A stretch of 9,989 nucleotides of DNA from an uncultured Paraprevotella sp. Lineage in GTDB: Bacteria > Bacteroidota > Bacteroidia > Bacteroidales > Bacteroidaceae. The notes under the pieces are model-generated. The model saw only the letters and a program-made list of their open reading frames with translations. It had not been told where the DNA came from and searched no databases. Shown here piece after piece: positions 1 to 6,275 of the stretch. The DNA lies in NCBI GenBank assembly GCA_900766785.1, contig CAAFWT010000184.1:1-9989 (forward strand), in the 5' to 3' direction. How positions within the stretch are numbered: position 1 is the first letter of the stretch; each line of letters starts with the position of its first letter. A program made the position numbers and the translations under genes.

Positions 1-19
1 CACGACGCTCTTCCGATCT
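1..19 (+). other. Illumina TruSeq adapter remnant (sequencing artefact)
   Basis: The bases CACGACGCTCTTCCGATCT are identical to the last 19 bases of the Illumina universal/TruSeq read 1 adapter. This is known from the library chemistry and seen directly here. Natural coding sequence begins at about base 20. The match implies that this edge is a contig end built from untrimmed reads, so the 19 bases and the codons they form should not be translated as part of the first gene. Confidence 0.96.
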
Positions 20-20
20 A

Positions 21-875
21 ACGGATCTCTCCATGACCTATCCAGAAGTAAATATCCCGCTGGGCGAGACTGCCCTCCTCTCGGTGGAGATTATGCCCAA
101 GAGCATGGCTGGTATCCCCCTGGAATGGCACAGCAGTGACGAACAGATAGCCACGGTGGATGCCAATGGCCGTGTGAAGGCAGTCTCACTGGGACAATGT
201 CTGATCACTGCCTCTGCTCCCGCTTACTGCAGCGAAGTGGCAGAATGCAAGGTGAATGTGGTGAGAGAGATGCCTGGATTCCAGTATTTCATGCTTGCCA
301 TAGACGATGTACAAAACGGGAACTCAGTACAATTCTCTGAGTTTGACCTTCTCCTGCCCGACATGTCCGAGCTGCCCTCCATCAGCATGTACGCCAGCAC
401 GGGAGAGTACTTCAGCAATGAAATACCAGAGAATGTGGTGGACAACAATCTGAGCACTAAATGGTGTGGTCCCTTTACGAATACCGTATTCTTATACTTC
501 GATGCAGGCATGCTGCTTCGTCCCACAGGCTATCGTATCTATACAGCAGGAGACACTGAGAAATACAGCGGGAGAAATCCCTCCTCATGGAGGTTATATG
601 GTAGCCGTACCCGCTTGTCCTCACCAGAAGACGAAGGTTGGATATTGCTTGATGAGCGTGTGGACGACTCCACCATAGGCGCCTCAAATCTTACTCCATA
701 TGACTTCCTGATTGATTATTCGCAGGTTCCTGACAATGTGGCCGGAGTGGATGCAGAAGTCACGAAGGATTCTCCTGCCGTGTATGACTTATGGGGAAGA
801 CGGTGGAAATCATTGTCTGAGGCACAAAAAACCAACAGAATAGTGATAAGCAAGGGGAAAAAGTGGATAAAATAA
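21..875 (+). CDS. Surface protein, C-terminal part: BIG2 domain, discoidin-like module, sorting tail (5' partial)
   Basis: The frame is open to the left edge, and the first ATG (33) lies inside a folded domain, so the true start is upstream of the contig. Residue numbers count from that ATG. Residues up to about 76 form a BIG2 bacterial Ig-like domain (LGETALLSV, then WHSSDEQIATVDANGRVKA). Residues 83-108 (FQYFMLAIDD to QFSEF) match the closing strands of the discoidin-like modules in the next gene. Residues 114-230 match the body of the same module, with TKWC at 142-145, then SGRNPSSWRLYGS and GWILLDE. The last 31 residues (VYDLWGRRW to ISKGKKWIK) look like a Bacteroidetes type IX sorting tail, although the usual GIYI is changed to RIVI. 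No catalytic domain is visible. The role is probably glycan binding or adhesion at the cell surface; the main domain may lie upstream. It resembles the next gene in module type and tail, so the two are probably paralogous in part. Confidence 0.9.
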   Translation, partial: TDLSMTYPEVNIPLGETALLSVEIMPKSMAGIPLEWHSSDEQIATVDANGRVKAVSLGQCLITASAPAYCSEVAECKVNVVREMPGFQYFMLAIDDVQNGNSVQFSEFDLLLPDMSELPSISMYASTGEYFSNEIPENVVDNNLSTKWCGPFTNTVFLYFDAGMLLRPTGYRIYTAGDTEKYSGRNPSSWRLYGSRTRLSSPEDEGWILLDERVDDSTIGASNLTPYDFLIDYSQVPDNVAGVDAEVTKDSPAVYDLWGRRWKSLSEAQKTNRIVISKGKKWIK

Positions 876-1247
876 TACTACCCTCTTCTTGTGTTTGTTA
901 AATAGAGTTAATTTTGAGAAAATATTATATATATATTTGGATTGGAAAGTAAGCCATTTTGTAATTTTGTAGGTAGCAATGGATTATTCGTGAATACGGA
1001 TATTCCCCTGCATGCGAGAAAAGTCAGAATAACAAAGTAACTCAAAGTTTTATAAAGGTATACGAAACAGGCAAGAATTGCTTTCATAGTGGCACATGAG
1101 TACAAGGACATGGATAATGATGACCAATGAAGTCCTGCGAAAGGTCTTTTCTCAGTCAGAACATCTGCCTCTGTTATATGTCACGAGATGTGTTCCATGA
1201 ACAAATAATGAAATAAACCATATTTATCCATTTTAATCAACACAAAG
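876..1247 (+). other. AT-rich intergenic region and long leader of the large surface-protein gene
   Basis: This gap of 372 bases separates two genes on the same strand. No clear terminator hairpin follows the first stop codon; only an AT-rich stretch (about 915-940) is seen. A Bacteroidetes-type promoter is placed at 936-969. The rest would be a leader of about 270 nt, which is long. It holds one short open frame (1096-1200, 34 codons plus stop) that I do not call as a gene. The last 40 bases before the start are A/T-rich with no Shine-Dalgarno sequence, as is common in this phylum. I recognise no known riboswitch. Confidence 0.6.
936..969 (+). promoter_or_regulatory. Putative Bacteroidetes primary sigma factor promoter
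   Basis: TAATTTTG at 962-969 fits the phylum's -7 consensus TAnnTTTG exactly. TTTG at 936-939 fits the -33 element, although the spacer of 22 bases is slightly long; TTGG at 942-945 is an alternative with a short spacer. Transcription would start at about 975-980 and read into the 1641-codon gene. This is consensus matching by eye only. Confidence 0.55.
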
Positions 1248-4200
1248 ATGAAACAAAAATTAACTTTACAGCGCTTAGCCGCATCGGCAGTCATTGCACT
1301 GGTGATGATGCTGGCAGGCCAGAGTGTCCGCGCTGCAGTGACCATCACGGCACTGAGCGGAACAGGTGGAACAGGAGGTGAAGGTTATCCCTCACTGGTG
1401 GACGGAAACACCAAGTCCAAGATGGGACACTCATGTTTCGTAGACGATGTGCCTTATGCATATATCATCGTCAAGACATCCATCCCCGTCATTCCCAAGG
1501 ATTACTTCCTGGTGACAGGTAACGACACCAAATCAAATCCCAATCGTAACTGGGAGGATTGGACCATTTATGCAGCCAATTTCTCTTCAGATGCTGAAGC
1601 TATCGAGGGTGCTTCCGATTGGACAGTGGTGGACGAGCGCAAGGGAGAAATGCTTCCCTCAGAGAACTTCGCTGGAGTGGACTTTACATTCAACAAAGCT
1701 GACGGAAGCACTACTTACCAGTATTTCATGATAAAGATCACACGGGCCTACAATGGTGCTACCGATGTTTGGTTGCAGATGAGCGAGTTTGGATTTGGAA
1801 CCTATGCAGCATTCCAGAATTCTGCTCCCATCTTCTTCACCGCTTTGCAGGGCACGCGCCTTAACACGGACGGCGAAGGATTGCCCAAGCTCTTCGACGG
1901 AAGAGACGACACCAAATGGGGTAATGGTCTCGATAAAAGTTCCGATTGGGGCGCTGACGGCAAGGGTGCTTATGCCATCTTCAAGTCTTCCCGTCCCATT
2001 GCACCCACTTACTATAAGTTGGTGACCGGTACGGACAATGCCGCATGGAACCATCGCAACTGGAAAGAATTCCGTATCTATGCCATTGCCGAGACCGATG
2101 AGAGCAAACTCACACGTGTGTCCGACAAATGGATTCTGCTGGATGACAAGAATGTGGGCGAGGATGTACTGCCTGACAAGAACTCCTTCTCCGTATATCT
2201 GGCTCCTTCTGTGGAGAATACCACAGAATATACCTATTTCAAGCTGGAAGTTGCCTCCATCCAGTCGGGTAACGGTTACATGCAGATGAGTGAACTGGCT
2301 CTGGGCGATGCTGCACAGTTTGCAATAGACCGTGATAATGCATATCAGAAATATGCCACCGCAGTGGATCTCACCAAGAACTTCCAAGCTTCTCTCAAAG
2401 AAACATATCAGACATTGCTTGCTCAGCTGTACTCGGCCTCTGATATTTGTGAGGTAAGCAATAAAACCCTGCAGTTGGAAGAGACCATTCAGAACATCAA
2501 TCTCAACATCAATGCTTATGCTTCTTTGGAAAGCATGATAAGCGCTATGCGCATGCATTATGATTCTCACACTTGTATCACTGGTGATGCCCGTAAGATT
2601 GTGGGTGATTATCTGAACGAAAACATTGCTCCGAATGCTTTGTATCCCAACGGATCATATCCCTACATCCTGGCCAATATGCTTCTGAGCACCGATGAGA
2701 TCAATAAGGAGGTTCGCTTCGCAGGCAATATGCTCGAGCTCTATGCCACCGATATGACCGATGGTGCCATCGAAGGTGGGCTGATGAGCTTAGGAGGTAC
2801 AGAAACAAATTCCGCAGAAGGTCCTGGTTTCCTATTTGACAAGGACTCTAACACTAAGTGGTGCACCACTAATAATGCCACTGCATATGTGATCTTTACT
2901 TCCGACGAGCCTATTGCTCCCACATACTACAAGTTGACCACTGCCAACGACACAGGCGGCAATCCTGGACGTAACTGGAAGACTTGGAAGATTTATGGTG
3001 CCAATTTTGACTCTGAGGAGGCTGCCGGAAGAGACGCTGAAGGCTGGGTAATGATTGATGAAAAGAACAATATCGGAACAGACCAGCTGCCCGCAGCCAA
3101 CTTTACAGACGCCTACTTCAATATGTCAAATCCATCATCCACTGCATACAAGTATTTCAAGATTGAAGTGGAGGCACTGGTGAATGGCCAGACAATGCAG
3201 ATGGCAGACTTCGAGTTTGGCAACGATGCCAACCGCATCCTCTACCGTAACGAGAAATATGCCGAGTTTGAGGCCTTTGATACAGAGGTAATGGCATACA
3301 GATCATACATAGATGATTACAAGCAGACTCTGGAAGACCTGAAGGCAGCTGCCAGCATTACGGAGATTGGATCTTATGTGACAAAGTTGAAGGGGCTGCA
3401 GGACAAGATCAACACAAGCGTAGGACTCTATGAGGCATACCTGGAAATTTACGCCCAACTTGAATCCTCACAGTCCAACTTCAGTGACTATCAGGCTATA
3501 AGTGAATGGGTGGACGACTATATCAACAAAAATATTGAGCCTGGCGTAAGATTCCTTCGTGGTACTTATCCGTACATCGCCGAGAACTGTCAGCTGGACG
3601 ACAACGGCATCAAGGCCGAGACCATCTACCTCACCAGCCTGCTTGCTGCCTCAGAGGATATAGAGACCACTCGCTTCATTGTCCTGGACGGTAGAGGAAA
3701 GTGGAATGACAATGAGAACTGGGCCAAGTTGGTGGACAACAACTACGAGACCAAGTGGGGATGTAACTTCAGTGAGGCAGAACCTCCTTATGTTATCTTC
3801 CGTTCACTGGAGTCTGTCAATCCCTACTTCTACACTTTGAACACCGGTGGCGACACAGAGGAATCCCCTGGACGTAACTGGAAGAATTGGAAGATATATG
3901 GTGCCAACTTCGAAGGCGATGGCCTGGCTACACTCGAATCCGACGGTTGGGTACTGATAGACGAGAAGACCGACGTGGGTCAGAATCGTCTGAAGCCCAC
4001 CAACAATACCGCTTCCTACTTCGGATTCAGCAGCGAGACCACAGAGCCATACACCTATTACAAGGTAGTGGTAGAAAAGGCATACTCTGGTGATGCCCAA
4101 CAGATGCAGGAGTTGCACTTCGGTACACCTGAGGAGTTTGATGTCATCAAGGAGGATTATAAGGCAGAGGCCAATGAATTCAATACCGATGTACTGTGCG

Positions 4201-6173
4201 AACAGGCTATCCTGAACAAATACTTCGAAGCCGTTGATGAAATTGACAATATCGTGAATATGGAGGTCCTCTTCCGCACGTATGACGAAATCCTCAATCT
4301 GCAGAAGAGCATCACGGCATCAGCACAGTCTTATCAGAACTACGTGGATGCTGCCGAGGCACTGAGAACCTTCCTGGAGGAGAATCCCAATGTTAAGGGA
4401 AGCACTCGTTCTATTATCGAAGATTATCTGTCCGACACAGCCAGCGAGCCCTCAGACATCTATCCCAACGGATCATATGTCTATATTACCGAGGAGCGTC
4501 TGCTCAACGATTCTCTTCTGACAGAAGAAATAGCATTCCTGGAGAATCTGAAGAAAGCTCTTGTGACAGAGGGATACTTGGCTGGAACAGAAATCACATC
4601 CATGGTAAGCGATCCCAGCCTGGCCGCAGGTGGTGAGGGATGGAGCCAGACGGCTTACTCATTCGGCACTTACGATGGCGTGTCGGCAGGTGAGTTCTGC
4701 AATGAGAAGAGAATCTTCGATATCAATCAGACTCTGACTGGCTTGAAGGATGGTTATTATGAGGTACGCATCAATGCCGCCTTCCGTCCCGCAGGTGATA
4801 CCACCAGCACCAACTATTCTGCTATCGTCTATGCCAACGATGCCAAGATTTATGCTCCTACAGTAATAGAAGAGATGGTCAGCAAGGATGAGGCAGAAGA
4901 TGGTGTGAACTGCCACATCTCTGGTTCTATTCCCGACAAGGCCATCAGAGACCAGATTACACTTGACACACTGGGTTATGTCATCTGGGGTGTACATGGC
5001 AGTACCGTTGCCTTCAATTCTGGCCGCTTTGAGAATGTGCTTGTAGCCAAGGTAACAGATGGTCAGCTGACATTCGGATTCAAGAACGAGGGAACTCCTG
5101 ACAATGCCAACGGCAAGGGCGACTGGGCATCTATGGGCAACACACGCATCTTCTACCTGGGTGCAGAAGAAAACGACGTGGTAAATGCCGCCTTCGACCG
5201 TGCTCTGGCCTGCCAGGCAAAACGTGCTGCTACAATAGCTGATTATGTTGCCGAAGACCCTGATATCTTCAAGCATACTCCCAACTTCAGCCAGAATGAG
5301 CGTGCTGGCATAGCAGAGGCTGCCGCCCGCATTGAGACAGCAACCACAGTGGCTGCCAAGGCAGAGATTCAGGCTACGTTCAGCACACTTGCTGAGTCTA
5401 TCAACGCTACCAAGAAGGCTTATGTCGTGTGTCATGAGGGTTCTATGAAGGTATACAATAAGTGGTCAGTGAATACCTTGACGAATTTCGATGCACTCAC
5501 CGCTGACATCTACGACGTTCAGGACAACCTGATAGTATATGGAACCTATACTGCCGACGAAGCTCTTGCTGCCAAGGAGAATCTCTATGCCAAGTGGCCC
5601 GACTACCTTAAGGTAACCAATGCCGAGGATATGGGCTTCCAGGAGGAAGAGCCATTCTCTTACACACTGACCTCCAGCTCTAGCCGTCCATACCTCATCG
5701 CAGGTGAATTCTATGAGCCACTGGATTCCACCGTATGTGTCTTGAAGTTCGAGTACAAGAGTGATGCCAATCTTACAGGTAGCCGCTTCTATTTCGGTAC
5801 ACCTGCACTGAACACCACTCAGGTTCTTGAATCTGATGGCCTCAGCCAAGCAGACGACTGGAAGACTGTGTACTTCTACATCGCACCTGCCATCTCCCAG
5901 TGGTCATTCGGTGACCTTGAGGATATCATCCGCTTCGATCTTGGAAGTGATGTGACAGAGGGAACCACCATCAGCATTCGTCATCTGCAGTTCATCAGCC
6001 AGGAGCAGATGGAGGCAGAAAGCGGAGAGATGACCTATCCCACTGCCATCGGTGCTGTGGAGGAGCAGATTGCTCCTGTAGTGAAGGGTATCTTCAACCT
6101 CTCAGGACAGCGTGTGAGCCGTACCGAGAAGGGTATCTACATCATCGACGGCCGCAAGGTTCTGGTGAAGTAA
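1248..6173 (+). CDS. Very large exported modular surface protein: four discoidin-like modules, helical spacers, sorting tail
   Basis: A 1641-residue protein. Residues 1-29 are a type I signal peptide (basic start, hydrophobic AVIALVMMLAG, cleavage after SVRA). Four discoidin (F5/8 type C)-like modules lie at about 31-187, 198-355, 510-660 and 808-965. Each carries variants of (T/S)KWG, RNWKxWxIYGAN, W(V/I)(L/M)(L/I)D(E/D)K and a closing YxYFK...MQMSE. The last three are each followed by a helical spacer of about 150 residues with a G(S/T)YPYI-like motif near 466, 772 and 1072. Residues about 1120-1305 form another jelly-roll-like domain (LTGLKDGYYEVRINAAF near 1164). A helical stretch follows, then a beta-rich domain at about 1455-1585. 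The final 28 residues (IFNLSGQRV, GIYIIDGRKVLVK) are a type IX-like sorting tail. The start is set by the signal peptide directly after an A/T-rich leader. No catalytic motif is seen. The likely role is multivalent binding of glycan or host or neighbour surfaces; the ligand cannot be told from the sequence. Confidence 0.93.
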   Translation: MKQKLTLQRLAASAVIALVMMLAGQSVRAAVTITALSGTGGTGGEGYPSLVDGNTKSKMGHSCFVDDVPYAYIIVKTSIPVIPKDYFLVTGNDTKSNPNRNWEDWTIYAANFSSDAEAIEGASDWTVVDERKGEMLPSENFAGVDFTFNKADGSTTYQYFMIKITRAYNGATDVWLQMSEFGFGTYAAFQNSAPIFFTALQGTRLNTDGEGLPKLFDGRDDTKWGNGLDKSSDWGADGKGAYAIFKSSRPIAPTYYKLVTGTDNAAWNHRNWKEFRIYAIAETDESKLTRVSDKWILLDDKNVGEDVLPDKNSFSVYLAPSVENTTEYTYFKLEVASIQSGNGYMQMSELALGDAAQFAIDRDNAYQKYATAVDLTKNFQASLKETYQTLLAQLYSASDICEVSNKTLQLEETIQNINLNINAYASLESMISAMRMHYDSHTCITGDARKIVGDYLNENIAPNALYPNGSYPYILANMLLSTDEINKEVRFAGNMLELYATDMTDGAIEGGLMSLGGTETNSAEGPGFLFDKDSNTKWCTTNNATAYVIFTSDEPIAPTYYKLTTANDTGGNPGRNWKTWKIYGANFDSEEAAGRDAEGWVMIDEKNNIGTDQLPAANFTDAYFNMSNPSSTAYKYFKIEVEALVNGQTMQMADFEFGNDANRILYRNEKYAEFEAFDTEVMAYRSYIDDYKQTLEDLKAAASITEIGSYVTKLKGLQDKINTSVGLYEAYLEIYAQLESSQSNFSDYQAISEWVDDYINKNIEPGVRFLRGTYPYIAENCQLDDNGIKAETIYLTSLLAASEDIETTRFIVLDGRGKWNDNENWAKLVDNNYETKWGCNFSEAEPPYVIFRSLESVNPYFYTLNTGGDTEESPGRNWKNWKIYGANFEGDGLATLESDGWVLIDEKTDVGQNRLKPTNNTASYFGFSSETTEPYTYYKVVVEKAYSGDAQQMQELHFGTPEEFDVIKEDYKAEANEFNTDVLCEQAILNKYFEAVDEIDNIVNMEVLFRTYDEILNLQKSITASAQSYQNYVDAAEALRTFLEENPNVKGSTRSIIEDYLSDTASEPSDIYPNGSYVYITEERLLNDSLLTEEIAFLENLKKALVTEGYLAGTEITSMVSDPSLAAGGEGWSQTAYSFGTYDGVSAGEFCNEKRIFDINQTLTGLKDGYYEVRINAAFRPAGDTTSTNYSAIVYANDAKIYAPTVIEEMVSKDEAEDGVNCHISGSIPDKAIRDQITLDTLGYVIWGVHGSTVAFNSGRFENVLVAKVTDGQLTFGFKNEGTPDNANGKGDWASMGNTRIFYLGAEENDVVNAAFDRALACQAKRAATIADYVAEDPDIFKHTPNFSQNERAGIAEAAARIETATTVAAKAEIQATFSTLAESINATKKAYVVCHEGSMKVYNKWSVNTLTNFDALTADIYDVQDNLIVYGTYTADEALAAKENLYAKWPDYLKVTNAEDMGFQEEEPFSYTLTSSSSRPYLIAGEFYEPLDSTVCVLKFEYKSDANLTGSRFYFGTPALNTTQVLESDGLSQADDWKTVYFYIAPAISQWSFGDLEDIIRFDLGSDVTEGTTISIRHLQFISQEQMEAESGEMTYPTAIGAVEEQIAPVVKGIFNLSGQRVSRTEKGIYIIDGRKVLVK
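1338..1808 (+). repeat. Discoidin-like module 1 of the large surface protein
   Basis: Residues about 31-187. It has GYPSLVDGNTKSKMG, NPNRNWEDWTIYAANF and the closing YQYFMIKITRAYNG to QMSEFGFG. It joins module 2 directly with no helical spacer. The tryptophan of the TKWG motif is methionine here (M59), which sets it apart from the other three copies. Confidence 0.8.
1839..2759 (+). repeat. Composite repeat 1: discoidin-like module 2 plus helical spacer
   Basis: Residues about 198-504. The module runs from TALQGTRLN through TKWG (222-225) and HRNWKEFRIYAI to YMQMSELALGD. The helical part holds NENIAPNALYPNGSYPYI (motif near 466) and ends near EVRFAGNMLELY. It is the first of three module-plus-spacer units with a period of about 300-315 residues. 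Confidence 0.8.
2760..3662 (+). repeat. Composite repeat 2: discoidin-like module 3 plus helical spacer
   Basis: Residues about 505-805. It has TKWC (536-539), NPGRNWKTWKIYGANF and TMQMADFEFGND, then a helical spacer with NKNIEPGVRFLRGTYPYIAE (motif near 772). TKWC lies 314 residues after TKWG of the previous unit and 299 before that of the next. Part of it is almost identical at DNA level to the next unit. Confidence 0.82.
3663..4562 (+). repeat. Composite repeat 3: discoidin-like module 4 plus helical spacer
   Basis: Residues about 806-1105. It has TKWG (835-838) followed by cysteine, SPGRNWKNWKIYGANF and QQMQELHFGTPEEFD, then a helical spacer with EPSDIYPNGSYVYI (motif near 1072) and EEIAFLENLKKALV. 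It is the last copy before the C-terminal beta-sandwich domains. Confidence 0.82.
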
Positions 6174-6196
6174 GCATCCCTCCATATCTATCATAC

Positions 6197-6233
6197 ATCC
6201 TACCGGAAGGCCTTCGTGGCCTTCCGGTAGGAT
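6197..6233 (+). terminator. Perfect 16-bp inverted repeat after the large surface-protein gene
   Basis: Bases 6197-6212 pair without mismatch with 6218-6233 around the loop TTCGT; the core arm is CCTACCGGAAGGCC. It begins 24 bases after the stop codon and ends 42 bases before the lipoprotein ATG. The following bases (TATCTTA) are only weakly T-rich, so it may terminate incompletely or act as a 3' mRNA-stabilising stem with read-through into the next gene. I see no TAnnTTTG promoter between the hairpin and the lipoprotein gene, which favours some read-through. Confidence 0.75.
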
Positions 6234-6275
6234 TATCTTACAGAAATAGTGACATTAATCACAAATAACCAATCC

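Noticed and set aside
21..875. Gene 1 as a broken-off piece of the following large gene by frameshift
   Set aside because: Gene 1 ends in its own sorting tail and stop codon, and a spacer with a promoter precedes a complete signal peptide at 1248, so they are separate genes.
1096..1200. 34-residue open frame in the leader of the large gene, considered as a gene
   Set aside because: It has no ribosome binding signal, no recognised family and ordinary length for chance. It is kept only as a leader observation.
1659..2570. 303-codon open frame on the minus strand
   Set aside because: It lies wholly inside the discoidin-like modules of the plus-strand gene, has no signal or domain that I recognise, and is Cys/His/Ile-rich as expected of a complement of biased codons. 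The plus strand shows clear repeats and motifs.
1839..4562. Repeats as a CRISPR array or mobile element
   Set aside because: The repeats are about 900 bases long, in frame and coding for protein modules. There are no short regular repeats with spacers, terminal inverted repeats or transposase.
4659..5435. 258-codon open frame on the minus strand
   Set aside because: It is antisense to the C-terminal beta-sandwich part of the large protein, with no recognisable domain and no promoter or leader of its own.
6249..6275. GTG start at 6249 for the FAS1 lipoprotein
   Set aside because: It would place nine polar residues before a complete lipoprotein signal peptide that starts at the ATG at 6276.
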